NCBI GenBank assembly: GCA_021399435.1
Contig: JAJTUP010000088.1
Span: 124,001-188,000 of the forward strand
Origin: Diaporthe sp. PMI_573
Lineage: Eukaryota > Ascomycota > Sordariomycetes > Diaporthales > Diaporthaceae
Direction of reading: 5' to 3'
Length of the DNA stretch: 64,000 nucleotides
Below, piece by piece: positions 1 through 9,596 of the stretch (the first letter of the stretch is position 1; each line of letters begins with the position of its first letter). The notes beneath the pieces are model-generated. The model saw only the letters and a program-made list of their open reading frames with translations. It was not told the origin of the DNA and did not search any database. The translations under genes and the position numbers were made by a program.

Positions 1-2
1 CA

Positions 3-620
3 AAGATCAACACCTACTACGAGCTTACCGACCAGTCGCCTATCTACCGCATGGCCATCGCCCTCCACCCAGCCTACCAATTCGAATACTTCAGGGAGAA
101 GTGGTGGAAGCGAGAGGATTGGATAAAGACAGCAGAGAAGGAGCTTACTGTATATTACGATCGCTTCGCCGCAGTCACGGTGGCCACTGAGCACGTCGAC
201 CAAGCCGAGACCTCTCCTTCTTCCTCGCCGACAATCGATGACGAATTCGATGCTTGGGGCCATACAACAGATCGACCACGCCGTGGCAAGAGGAGGAAGG
301 TGGAGACTGAGTGGGAGATCTGGATAAAGCAGGTGCCGTCGAAGGATGACATGACCGTTAAGAATCCTCTGGCATGGTGGGTGGACCGACGCCACGTATG
401 GCCTATTCTCAGCAAACTTGCTCTTAACATCTTCAGCACGCCAGCGATGAGCGCAGAGCCAGAGCGCGTATTCTCTGACGGTAGTGAGCTCATCACTGAC
501 AAGCGCAACGGCCTCGGCGATGACACAGTTGAAGCTGAGATGATACAGAAGAATTGGATTACTTCAAAGATCTTGCGCGGGATTTCTACACCAAGAGGTC
601 TATACAAATTACCTGATTAG
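3..620 (+). CDS. hAT-family transposase, C-terminal part (runs off window start)
   Basis: The frame is open from base 3 with no start in view, so the gene begins upstream of the window. The protein ends with the hAT dimerisation region: a NPLAWW motif, then LALNIFSTPAMSAEPERVFS, then a D-R-N-G-L block, the usual end of hAT transposases in fungi. Before it lies the segment around MAIALHPAYQFEYF, which in this family joins the RNase H-like catalytic core to the dimerisation domain. The protein would act in the nucleus, cutting and pasting its own element. The stop at 618-620 is followed about 85 bp later by a short inverted repeat that may belong to the element end. The visible part shows no frameshift, but completeness cannot be judged. 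Family assignment is firm; activity is unknown. Confidence 0.85.
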   Translation, partial: KINTYYELTDQSPIYRMAIALHPAYQFEYFREKWWKREDWIKTAEKELTVYYDRFAAVTVATEHVDQAETSPSSSPTIDDEFDAWGHTTDRPRRGKRRKVETEWEIWIKQVPSKDDMTVKNPLAWWVDRRHVWPILSKLALNIFSTPAMSAEPERVFSDGSELITDKRNGLGDDTVEAEMIQKNWITSKILRGISTPRGLYKLPD

Positions 621-703
621 GCATAGTATATCAAGTACTTGACAAGTTGTCAATCGAGGTCGCTGATTAGTCAAGTCAAGCTTCAATCGAGCTGAGATAG
701 GTT

Positions 704-746
704 CAATCAATCGAGTTTGAGGGCCGAAATTGAACTCGATTGATTG
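704..746. repeat. 14-bp inverted repeat (704-717 / 733-746), likely subterminal hAT sequence
   Basis: The arms caatcaatcgagtt and its exact reverse complement are separated by 15 bp. They lie about 85 bp downstream of the hAT stop codon, where subterminal transposase-binding repeats are expected. The exact element end and target duplication could not be fixed. Confidence 0.5.
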
Positions 747-1547
747 TTAGCCACACTGCTCAGGTGTTCCCACAACCTTCCTGTCAACCATGTAACCAAG
801 ATCGCCGTCCATTGGAAGCTTGGGAACAAGTACCTTCGAACATGCAATATATTTCGTCGCATCTGTATAGTATTTCTGCCATCGACTATCGAGTGTATTT
901 TGTTCCATACATCAGAGAACATATTGTACTGTGCTTTAATTGCAATGTATAGTATATATTAGGTGATCAATCACTACTCTGCTAATTTCCGATTGATATC
1001 GTTCCAAAGGTCCATTCAGCTAGAGCACATTCTGGTCTAGTGTCCTGTCTCCTTCCACAATTTTTCCCAGCACGCATCACTCGAAATGAGCGCCAAGTCG
1101 TCTCCTGTAACCGCAGATTTGCCCTACCCACCAAGATACCGCTGCACCACCCGACGTCGCCCGCCAGAGTGTGAACAGCTCGTGCCGTCCGGGAGAGCCT
1201 TCAAAACAGGCAAACGCTGTTCATGAACAGGGCTGCGGTCCATTGGACGTCATCAGCGTGAGCAACTCGGTGACTTCAGCAGATTTCATTTCTGCGCAGA
1301 AAGCACTTTTGAAATGCAGGACATTAGGAATCTATGCAGTTCGACGCAGGTTCGACTGCAGAGCTTGTACCAGGCCTTTAGTTCCTGGACTAAAATGCCC
1401 GCAGGTGTTGCTGTACTCGTGAATAATGACTTGCGAGCCATTGGACACCAACTCGTCACTACGAGCCATTTGTGCTGGATGTTTCACAATGCCCTCAATC
1501 AACAAGACCCATGCCTACTCCTGCTATCGAACAAACAAAACCTCACA
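747..1547. other. No gene recognised
   Basis: AT-rich DNA with only short open frames on both strands. An overlapping plus-strand open frame (1314-2096) is the antisense shadow of the kinase-like relic that follows. Confidence 0.5.
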
Positions 1548-2004
1548 TCAGACGCCCTGCAATGGCTGGAGCCGATGATCAACTGTAGCTTCGTGCTCCA
1601 GGCCCTCCACGAACTCCTCAACAGTACCCTTGCTCAGGAAGGTGTAGCCGTATGCGAGCAGCGTGACCCGGAACAGGACGCCTCGCGCCCCGCCCTTGCC
1701 GATACGTGCCACTCCATCATGCAGTGTCCGCCTGAGCTGTTCGCGGAGAAGTCGCAGCAACTCAGGACGGTCAACGGGGTGAACGAGCATCGCCACTCTG
1801 TCGCCGGTGGAGCGCGACGTTGGGGCAGTTCTCGTCAAGCAATCCCCTTCGGACTAATCCGAGGAGGCATTTCTGCGTGCAGTATTCGCAGCGGCGCACA
1901 GACGAACCTCCACTGTCATCGCGCGGCCGGCGGGCAAGTCCTCGCTGGCTGCGCTGGCCACCTTGGCCCCGTTTCTTCGGCTGGTCCGGGCTTGGGGTGT
2001 CCAC
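1548..2004 (-). pseudogene. Relic of a fungal kinase-like (phosphotransferase-fold) protein
   Basis: Two minus-strand frames together read as one protein. The first part (2004 down to about 1810) has RCEYCTQKCLLGLVRRGLLD followed by a CPNVALH motif. The second (from about 1830 to 1548) continues HPVDRPELLRLLREQL and then LFRVTLLAYGYTFLSKGTV. Both resemble, from memory, a large family of fungal kinase-like hypothetical proteins with a CPNVALH segment just ahead of an N-lobe containing AYGYT. The change of frame near 1815-1835 is a frameshift, and the catalytic C-lobe cannot be followed beyond a stop at 1548-1550. It is therefore a truncated relic surrounded by transposon debris. The family call rests on recall, not on a search. 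Confidence 0.5.
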
Positions 2005-3349
2005 GAACCGTACTATACGGAATCTTGAAATTTTACAACTATACTGTACTGCTTAAAACAAGAGTAACGCATTTAATAAAAGTACTGTCTTACTGAAAAG
2101 AAACAAATGGCAGCTAACCAAAAGTTTAGTACTGTATACAGGCCTTGAAGTTTAAATACGTCGTATTTTGTTGAGATTCATTACTGTACTGCCTAGGCTA
2201 CTGATAGTTTCTACTTAAATACTACATACACCCGGGGAAATGAGACTGCGCATAGCGATCTTTTCTAGCGTACTAGATACGGTACCATTGAGGGGCGGAA
2301 AATGATACATAGCGGACCATTATTAAGGTTAACCTTCTTACCCAGCTTAGGCCCTCTCTCGAGTAGTTCTTTGAGTATAGTCAGAGATGCGCCGCCGAAG
2401 AATGTGGTCCGGTCGTGATTCCGAATCCCACTGAAGAGGTGGTCATAATCGAGGTCTTTGCAGCGGAGCGAGTGCAGGGCCTGACTTCCAATGGACAGTA
2501 CGATTGATTGTATTGTTGCCAAGTGCAAGAAGGTTGTAGGAACTCTTATTACATTTGTCAATGAAATTTAGCGTTGACTTTGATCACAGAAAAAGCCAAT
2601 TCCATCAAATCCACTGAAACTCCCTGCTGGGCGAGTGTAGATCAGGCAGAAACTCGAAGCGTTTCCGGATACGGACGGGATTGCCGTGATTGATCAAAGC
2701 GGCGTTACCAGCGTTGGGTCCAGGACATAAACATCACGACGCAGCAGGCGGCAGCGACGAATTACTGGGGCGGGGAAGCATACCAGTTCACAGTGACAGA
2801 TGCGGCAAGAACTTCACCTTGTCATGGCCTGCCAGAGGACTATTTCTGCTTCTTACTATTTGAGGATGCTTACACCCATTGAAGTCCAACATGTACGGTG
2901 GTAGGAAGATATGTATTGAGTAGCGTACAGTATCGTACACATTATTGTACAGGACGATCGCCCTTAGATCTAGGCTTTTCCTCTCTGGCCTCCTGTGTTT
3001 AGGATACGAAGTAGCTGAGTGATATCTACGCTTACAAGCCCACGGATTCTTTTCCCAGCCATTACTACAATGACCTCGTCTTTTTTTATTTTATTTTTAC
3101 TATTGTGTCGCCGTTACTGTCGCCGTCGTCGGCTGCTAGTAAGCTCATCAGCTGTTAGATTTATGGGAGACAGCTGGTTGATAACTAGTCCTCCGCGCCC
3201 CTATCTGTGCTGCCTGAAACAAGGACGGGCTTCCGTTTGGTTCTCGAACCTGTCAGTGACCGCGACCAAAGTACATAAGCCCGCTGTTGGCTCCCTTTCC
3301 CCCCTCTCCTCGCTGGACACGGCACTGCTATTAAAGTCTTCTCTTCATC
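2005..3349. other. No confident gene; CT-rich leader at the right end
   Basis: A 98-codon open frame on the minus strand (2561-2265) has no recognisable domain and is not called. From about 3290 to 3349 the plus strand is strongly CT-rich (cccctttcccccctctcctc-like), as is usual just upstream of fungal start codons, and it leads into the ATG at 3350. Confidence 0.4.
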
Positions 3350-3661
3350 ATGCAACCTCTCATCAACCCAACCTCGGTCCCTCCTATCACCGTTCTACGA
3401 GAAAACCTGGATTACGGTGACCCTCAGCTACCAAGATGTCAAGCATTCTACGAAAGCGCCCGGGTTTTCCGAAAGACGTTTGTTAGTAGTCAAGGGTGGG
3501 AGGGCAGCTCACTGCATGACTGGAGAGCACATCAAACTGCGTTGGGTGAGATGGTTCGATCCTATCTTGTAGTACATAGAAACGGAAGACTTTTCTGGCC
3601 TGACGACGATGTGTCAATTTGGTCCAACAAGTGGAAGTACTCGACTCACGGTGCCCGGTAA
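3350..3661 (+). CDS. Hypothetical protein, first exon or short gene
   Basis: A 103-codon frame opens at an ATG directly after a CT-rich leader, which favours a real start. No domain is recognised. The residues around LHDWRAHQTALGEMVRSYLV and GRLFWPDDDVSIWSNKW look like folded protein rather than noise. The frame closes at a TAA overlapping a GTAACA that could be a splice donor; a matching acceptor (ttttcaag) lies about 50 bp on, so this may be exon 1 of a gene that continues into the next frame. The exon join could not be settled. Confidence 0.3.
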   Translation: MQPLINPTSVPPITVLRENLDYGDPQLPRCQAFYESARVFRKTFVSSQGWEGSSLHDWRAHQTALGEMVRSYLVVHRNGRLFWPDDDVSIWSNKWKYSTHGAR

Positions 3662-3725
3662 CAACATCCAGCCACCCAAAAAAAATCTCTTCTCGAGCTG
3701 ATTATTTTCAAGGATCGAAGAGATA

Positions 3726-4148
3726 ATGAAGCAGCTTTTCTGGCGCTTGAACATCCAGCAACATCGCAACATCAAATACAAGAAGAACAAAGGAATGGCT
3801 AGCGAAGTTGAGGTAACAGCTGGGAGACGCCTTGATCACATCATCGTTGATGAGGCCGCCAGTCTTGATGCTGCCCAAGCGCTTGTCGATCTAAAGTATG
3901 GGATCGTGCTCATCCTCTACTACCTGATTGTTCGTCTAACGAGAATTTGCAGGTCATCAATAGGCCCTAACCGCACTGCCTCATACGGCGTCAATACGAC
4001 TGCCATCAATTTCGCTTCGCATGGCGCTCCATTAGTAAACAACCTATACTCCATTCCCGCTTTTAGGGAATTAAACACTTTTTCTAACATGTGTCGGACA
4101 GGGTCCTCGTCAAGTTACTCCCAATACCAATATGGAAGAATCTGCTAG
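3726..4148 (+). CDS. Hypothetical protein with one in-frame intron
   Basis: A frame of 140 codons contains a clear 57-bp intron at 3896-3952 (GTATGG donor, a TCTAAC branch site 16-21 bp before the TTTGCAG acceptor). Splicing keeps the frame. After the intron the protein reads SSIGPNRTASYGVNTTAINF and then APLVNNLYSIPAFRE, a coherent but unrecognised sequence. It may be a continuation of the preceding frame. Its last codons overlap the next open frame (ATG at 4132) in another phase, so this end may also hold an unrecognised splice site. Confidence 0.35.
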   Translation: MKQLFWRLNIQQHRNIKYKKNKGMASEVEVTAGRRLDHIIVDEAASLDAAQALVDLKYGIVLILYYLIVRLTRICRSSIGPNRTASYGVNTTAINFASHGAPLVNNLYSIPAFRELNTFSNMCRTGSSSSYSQYQYGRIC

Positions 4149-5112
4149 GCGGCTGAGGGGTAACGAGAGACCCTTGGCCCGTCTGATGCCGTTAAAACGG
4201 ACCGGAAAACGGCTTGCTTGTCTAGGGACAAATAGAGTCTCTCGCAGGCGGAGGCAGCGGCAACACGCATCGCGGTCTGTGACAAGGGATCAACATCCGG
4301 CACCAGCCCCGTCTCTCCAGCACTCAAATTCAGACCTTGCAGAAAGTCCTGCTCCAACCCATTGGAACAAAGTAGTCACTTCTAGCAACTTATCCGACTG
4401 CAACCATGGATCAGCATATTCTCCCAGGGCTACCGTCCGTGATGCTGCTGGTGAAGAGAGATCTGTAAATGCTCCCAGAGACAAAGCAACGCTGCAACCA
4501 AACACCGGAATTCGCCCAGGCAGGCTGAATGACAAGACCGCCGATGCGGCACCTTCGGCGCACGTGGCACTGACTGAGCCAGCTCCTCAGCCTTCAATCG
4601 ACGTGAGCCCTCCAAAAACACAGCCGTCTTCAATTTCTCTGGTCTCCCCCAGCGTCCCGGCTGAGGGCAGGGGTGTGGTTGATGCAGTGCGCAAGGACGG
4701 GCGTCAGGCACCTCTGGTAGGGCAAGCTCGGGTCGAGTTCCTCTATCGAGTTGGCTATTATCGTTATCCCGAACTTCAAAGTTTCTCTTGGGAGCCGGAA
4801 GGGAGCTTCCGGAACAAGACGCTTGCCGAACTAGTGGATGAGCTTCCAACACAGCTGGAGCGGTCTCAATTTGAGGACTTGTATTTTCGGCTCACCGCTC
4901 CAAAGGCGCGTGCTGAACATTTGGTCTCCCGCGGCAGGGAAGACCACTTTGATGCTTTGAAGCGCCACCTTGTTGGCATAATTCGAGATTGTATTGCGGA
5001 TGCGCCGTGCGGAGAGAGGTTGTTGGTTGAATTCGATATTGAGCTGTTGGCGGACAAGAATTCGGTGAGAAAATCGTGGACGGACAAGGAGCTCGCCGAC
5101 TTTGAATGGTAG
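4132..5112 (+). CDS. Hypothetical protein, disordered N-terminus and conserved-looking C-terminal domain
   Basis: 326 codons without introns. Residues 1-195 are rich in Arg, Ser, Pro and Gln and look disordered. Residues 200-326 look folded and acidic: VEFLYRVGYYRYPELQSFSW, a KTLAELVDELP stretch, then RAEHLVSRGREDHFDALKRH and a closing LADFEW. I recall similar C-terminal domains in uncharacterised fungal proteins but can name no function. No signal peptide or membrane segment is seen. The start is uncertain because the ATG overlaps the preceding frame, and an upstream exon is possible. Confidence 0.5.
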   Translation: MEESARRLRGNERPLARLMPLKRTGKRLACLGTNRVSRRRRQRQHASRSVTRDQHPAPAPSLQHSNSDLAESPAPTHWNKVVTSSNLSDCNHGSAYSPRATVRDAAGEERSVNAPRDKATLQPNTGIRPGRLNDKTADAAPSAHVALTEPAPQPSIDVSPPKTQPSSISLVSPSVPAEGRGVVDAVRKDGRQAPLVGQARVEFLYRVGYYRYPELQSFSWEPEGSFRNKTLAELVDELPTQLERSQFEDLYFRLTAPKARAEHLVSRGREDHFDALKRHLVGIIRDCIADAPCGERLLVEFDIELLADKNSVRKSWTDKELADFEW

Positions 5113-5984
5113 CCAAATTCAAATGTGTGTTTAATGTCTGTTTACGACTAAGAGCAAGCCTATTAAGAGCCAGTTTGGGTGGCAATTGAGCTGTCGCCGG
5201 CCGTGGTGGACAGAGGAGGTCTTGCTGATTGTCTGTTTTGACGCTTGCGATATTGTCAACATGGATCTTTTGGTGTGGCATTGGTAGGACCGAGTATTTG
5301 ATTGCCTTCGGGAAGAGAATTACAACAACCCGTTACAATAGTATAATGCGGAATGGTGGCCTGTACCCAAGTTTAACAAAGAATTTTGTCGCCTCGTGGC
5401 CTATATATTTCTAAAGTTTGAGCCTTATCTACTAATTCAGCTTTTCTTTTCCCCTTGTTTGGTCTCTTTCCTAGGGACAGAGTCTCTGATGACGTGCCAA
5501 GTTCCTACATTACTTTGTTGACTGAAACCACCTATACCTAATGTTACTCTGGCATTCCGAACAGACAAGTATTCAGGATCCCTCCCAGAATATTGCCTCC
5601 AAGCCGTGCTTTATACAGCCTCTTGGTGGCAACATCTGTTTTCCATCATAATCTGTATATAACATTTGCACCTACAATATATCAGAAAGGCACTGGCACC
5701 CAAGAAGAAGAGTGACCAAATGGATTGACAACCAAAAATCTGACCAAATCCCACCACATCGCCCCGGGGTCGATCACAGCATCCCGTTGGAAGCTGGCCT
5801 AGACTAGCTGCGCAGCATCCCGAAAACTTTTCTTCCGTAAATAATTTCTTCTGCGAATGTAAATCTCAGGACCTCTAGGGTTTCTTGCTCCTAGCCTCAG
5901 CGGTCTCCAGATCAACTTACACAACTCGTAATTGCAGGCTGCCCGATCTGAAAGTTAATGTAGTTGTCTAAGCATCTTTAATTG
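5113..5984. other. No gene recognised
   Basis: AT-rich intergenic DNA with only short, unconvincing open frames. Confidence 0.5.
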
Positions 5985-6170
5985 CAACTAGCCGGATGAA
6001 TATAAGGAGTAGATAGGAGATGAAGAGAAGAGAGAAGAAATCTGCGAGTGGGTCGGTGCTCAGGTAAGCGATTGGAAGGACCTGCATGGCTTTCAGCAGG
6101 TTGGTTGCAGACTTCGCCGGATGGTGAATGAGGCCTTACGCGGGCCCAGCCCGTTACACTCCTATTTCGC
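5985..6170 (-). mobile_element. Diverged copy of the 3' part of the 839-bp element at 15881-16719
   Basis: Read on the minus strand this stretch matches about 16388-16610 in order: a gtaacgggctgggcccg block, aaggcctca, then gcaaccaacctgctga, tccaatcgcttacct, cagatttct and finally ctagttgcaatt. The two lie in opposite orientation and differ by scattered substitutions and small indels. It is a fragment with no terminal repeat preserved. Confidence 0.65.
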
Positions 6171-6412
6171 CCTCTGCGTACTAGAGTTCCATCTTTTTTA
6201 TTTCCTTGATAAAACAAAAACAAAATGCGTTTTATACCCTTCTCTCCCACACAAAGAGATGATCAACGTGATGAAGCGGCTCGGCTGTACTGGCAACGAA
6301 TTTCGGGGACGCCAGCGGGTCTTTTAGGCGCCTCAAGAACAGCGAAAGAAGACACAGCTTCATGTATCGGCCCGTCAATTTCTCACTAATTAGACTAACA
6401 TCCTTTGCCTGT
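6171..6412. other. No gene recognised
   Basis: Short spacer between the repeat copy and the Myb-like gene. Confidence 0.4.
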
Positions 6413-7165
6413 TCAGGTCCCCGCAGCTATGTCATTCTCGTCTACCCATACCGAGTCATGATATTTGGCAGTGGAGGTCACAATCGTGCCAGCCTGAGCG
6501 TCTTGTTGAGTACCTAGGTCTGCTTGTAGTTCGGGCAGTTCACTATGGCTGTCGAGAACAAACTTGTACACTAGGTCTGTAGACTGCGGGATACGAGAAT
6601 TTTCGTTGTCATGTGAGGTCCTCGCTCCGCTTATTGATTCATAGCTGTAGAATTCCTCGGAATGGTGGCTGCTGGCGGAGAGGAGAAGACTATGGCGAGT
6701 GCGACTGTTGAGAGCCTTTATTCTTGATGTAATAGCACTCACTGATCGGTCATCAAGGCGTTTTGAATCGTAGATCTGTTGACTGTTGAAGCCCTTCCGC
6801 TTGAGCTCAATAAGCGTTTCATCCTCTTCTGCCGACCACTGACCATATCTGTGGACCATGGCAACCGGAGTGAGGAACTCAAAGTGCTGGACTTGATAAG
6901 CAGAAGTATCAATTAATTGAATCAGGATGTAGTGGCTCTTCTCGCCTGCTAATTCGACCTCGATAGGAATGACTCCCCAGTGGGTGTGGACATGGAGCAA
7001 GCCACTTATACTATTGTTGTCTTCCAGGATACGTGCCCATCCCGACCTGCTTGTCTGAGATTTCGTGGCCCAGAAATGCGTGTAGCCATTCGCTTCAGTG
7101 AAGGTTACATGACGCGTGAATTCACACTTCTGTGATACTACTCCATCCAGTGTGAAGCATTAGGA
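6413..7165 (-). CDS. Myb/SANT-like domain protein, 5' end unresolved
   Basis: The minus-strand frame is open from a stop near 7160 down to 6413. It contains a Myb/SANT-like helix-turn-helix: GQWSAEEDETLIELKRKGF followed by VSAITSRIKALN, with the first tryptophan and the acidic E-E-D-E cluster typical of the fold. Upstream coding-like sequence (TRHVTFTEANGYTHFWAT and SGWARILEDNNSISG) continues well beyond the first usable start, so a 5' exon beyond 7165 is likely but was not identified. Such proteins bind DNA in the nucleus. The tail is Ser/Thr-rich and probably disordered. The pogo element inserted about 100 bp upstream may have displaced the promoter or first exon. Confidence 0.5.
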
Positions 7166-7269
7166 ATACCCTGGCCAAGAGCATTAATTACCCTACAGAT
7201 TAGCGGAGCCATTCCGAGTCTGAAGGCGGAAGACGTGTAGACGACAATTGTACAGTCACAGAACCTATA

Positions 7270-7441
7270 ACGTAGGTGGACAGTCAGCCGGTCAGGACAC
7301 ATGCCCGGTCAGTTTTGCTAACTCTGCTAACTTTTGCCAACCCTAGCACCCACCTGAGGCCAACATATCAATAAAAATTGGCACCAATTGGTGCCAACTG
7401 GTCCCAATTGCTTATTTTTAATTGATTTGGTCAATTTAGAG
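7270..7441 (+). repeat. Left terminal inverted repeat of the pogo element
   Basis: About 172 bp, pairing with 9423-9594. Beyond gtcaatttagag the two ends diverge gradually, keeping short islands such as gccagtctgaa and atcgcgttccc. Confidence 0.9.
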
Positions 7442-7591
7442 TGGTTGGGGTGGCTGCAGTGCCAGTCTGAAGTGGCTGACTTTTGGTGGGAAAATCGCGT
7501 TCCCCACCAAAATGGAGCATTTCAACCATGCAGAATCAACCTCAATCTACACCAGCCAAATCAACTATTTTGGCGGTCCGACGCGGACCGC

Positions 7592-9274
7592 TTAAGAATG
7601 TACTATTATACACTCTGAATCTGACTGACTAGACTCTTCTGCATCTTTCTCACAAGTTCTTGCGTTATGCCCAGTCTCGCCGCAGTTGCCACATCGTCGT
7701 TTGCTCGGTCCGCCGCGGTCCGCCTCCTCAGCACCACCAGCCATTTCACCAGCCGGCCGCTTCCCCTTTTGTTTTTCTTCAATTATCACCTGAGATTCCT
7801 CAATACTAAGTGCCCCTCCAAGCTGGACCCGACTTCTTTTGGCCCTCCGGCGCTTGGCGAGCCCAATATTAGCCTTCTCAAGGGTACGGACCCGATCATT
7901 CAAAAGAGTAATCTGATGCGCCATTGCTTGTGCACCCTTTGTGAACTTCTCAATTGCCTGGATAATTGGTGTAGGGGAGCTGCCCTGATGGGCTGAGATC
8001 TTGCCCTTGATAAAACTTGATTGCTGGACAGTCTGGTGGGCATTGGAGGGTGTTTGTGATTCCCATTTCGATGGTGACACAGGGAGGGATTGTACTGGAG
8101 TTTGTAGGCGGACATCCAGCTTGGAAATGACAGAATCTGGGTTCCATGGAGAAATACCAGCCCCTCTGAACCCAGCTTTCATGTTTTCTTCCGTAAAGAC
8201 CTTGTCGTGGGCTGCCTTAAACGCAATGAAGAACTCGGACTTGGTGATGTGGTTGATCGAGGCCCGGATGAAGAGGTTGATCTCATCGCCGTATGCACGC
8301 TTCAATAGCGAAAATAATGCAACGTCCAATGGCTGGAGTAGATGAGATGAATGTGGTGGCATGCTAATAGGGATAATGTTGTTTTCCTTGCAGTACTGTT
8401 CGAACTCTGCTGATACATGGCTCTCGTGTCCATCCAGGATGAGCATCCGGTATTTGCCCATTGTTCGCTTAATTGTATGCTTATTAAAGTGCTGAATCCA
8501 TTCTAGACCAGTCTTGTTATCCGTCCATCCATTTGGAGTAGGCTTGATTACCCAATCGGCAGGAAAACCCGACTCTGTGGTCCAGTTTGCAAGGTGGTAG
8601 GCGCCTTGGACAATGACGAATGGCGGGATACACCAGCCCTTTGCATTGATGCATTCAATAGCTGTTGCCCATTCACGGTTTCCAGGCTGTATAGATTTGG
8701 CCTTTCCATGCCGATCAGAGCGTGTAACAACCAGGGTTGAGGTTATCTGGCCCATCATGAAGCCAGTTTCGTCGAAGTTGTAGAGATCGTCATCTGTGAT
8801 CCCATACTTGGCCATCATGTTGCGAAGTAGTCGGAACCAGTTTCCAATGACCTCAGGATCTTCGCAGAGGGCCCTCTGGTAGTCGTAAGGCCGAGAGAAT
8901 CTTGTTTTCAAGCTTGGTTGTGCATCCACAAAGCGTCGTGCCCATCTGGTGCCAACAGGCTTGCCATCACGCGACGCCAGCAGGAGGTTGGCCATATCTT
9001 CCACACCAGAAAGCCGCATTGGAAATCCTCGTGCATCTTGCTCAATGATGTATTGAACAAGTGTTTGCTCTTCGACTGGGTCAAGTTTATGCTTCTCGAC
9101 GCGTGATTCTTCGCGACGGGGTCGGTTGTTCATCCTGTCGTTGAGTGTACTATAAGGGATGTTGAAGATCCGTGCAGCCTGGCGTGCACTTAAGGGTTTC
9201 TTTTGATTTTTTTTGGAATTTGTGATTGCTTGAAGGGCTAGAATGATCTTGTCTTCTTTTGAGTAGATTGGCAT
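7592..9274 (-). CDS. pogo/Fot1-like transposase with C-terminal CCHC zinc knuckle
   Basis: 560 codons, uninterrupted. Residues 10-48 form a Psq-type helix-turn-helix (ALQAIT, then KKPLSARQAARIFNIPYSTL). Residues 60-125 form a CENP-B-type DNA-binding domain (GFPMRLSGVEDMANLLLASR, then GTRWARRFV). The DDE_1 catalytic domain shows Asp168 in YNFDETGF, Asp281 in LILDGHESH and Asp317 in QPLDVALF; the last two are 35 residues apart, the DD35D spacing of pogo elements. Around 465-490 is a basic, possibly nuclear-localising stretch (AKRRRAKRSR). At 528-541 a Cys-x2-Cys-x4-His-x4-Cys knuckle (CGNCGETGHNARTC) closes the protein. All catalytic residues are present, so the enzyme could be functional. It lies inside near-perfect terminal repeats. 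Confidence 0.92.
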   Translation of the reverse strand: MPIYSKEDKIILALQAITNSKKNQKKPLSARQAARIFNIPYSTLNDRMNNRPRREESRVEKHKLDPVEEQTLVQYIIEQDARGFPMRLSGVEDMANLLLASRDGKPVGTRWARRFVDAQPSLKTRFSRPYDYQRALCEDPEVIGNWFRLLRNMMAKYGITDDDLYNFDETGFMMGQITSTLVVTRSDRHGKAKSIQPGNREWATAIECINAKGWCIPPFVIVQGAYHLANWTTESGFPADWVIKPTPNGWTDNKTGLEWIQHFNKHTIKRTMGKYRMLILDGHESHVSAEFEQYCKENNIIPISMPPHSSHLLQPLDVALFSLLKRAYGDEINLFIRASINHITKSEFFIAFKAAHDKVFTEENMKAGFRGAGISPWNPDSVISKLDVRLQTPVQSLPVSPSKWESQTPSNAHQTVQQSSFIKGKISAHQGSSPTPIIQAIEKFTKGAQAMAHQITLLNDRVRTLEKANIGLAKRRRAKRSRVQLGGALSIEESQVIIEEKQKGKRPAGEMAGGAEEADRGGPSKRRCGNCGETGHNARTCEKDAEESSQSDSECIIVHS

Positions 9275-9422
9275 TGTAGATGTTGAATTCTAGCGTGTTG
9301 AATATTTAAGTAGGTAGAGTGATGCGAGACTGACGCGAAAAATGGGAACGCGATCTGCACCAAAAACAAACCCGCCCACCCAAACTTTAAACTTTCAGAC
9401 TGGCATTGCAACTCCACCACAC

Positions 9423-9594
9423 CTCTAAATTGACCAAATCAATTAAAAATAAGCAATTGGGACCAGTTGGCACCAATTGGTGCCAATTTTTATTGATATG
9501 TTGGCCTCAGGTGGGTGCTAGGGTTGGCAAAAGTTAGCAGAGCTAGCAAAACTGACCGGGCATGTGTCCTGACCGGCTGACTGTCCACCTACGT
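9423..9594 (-). repeat. Right terminal inverted repeat of the pogo element
   Basis: Reverse complement of the left repeat. The inner palindrome ccaattggtgccaa lies within both copies. Confidence 0.9.
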
Positions 9595-9596
9595 TA

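Larger units (their letters stand above)
7270..9594 (-). mobile_element. Complete pogo/Fot1-type DNA transposon (2325 bp)
   Basis: The element begins acgtaggtggacagtc and ends with the exact complement, flanked on both sides by TA (7268-7269 and 9595-9596), the target duplication of Tc1/mariner-pogo elements. Terminal inverted repeats of about 172 bp (7270-7441 and 9423-9594) are almost identical; the one difference I saw is ctaact versus ctagct. The single gene inside is uninterrupted. Together these suggest a recent and possibly still mobile copy. Confidence 0.92.

Noticed and set aside
1314..2096. 260-codon plus-strand open frame
   Set aside because: It is antisense to the kinase-like relic, whose two frames carry family-like motifs; the plus frame has none.
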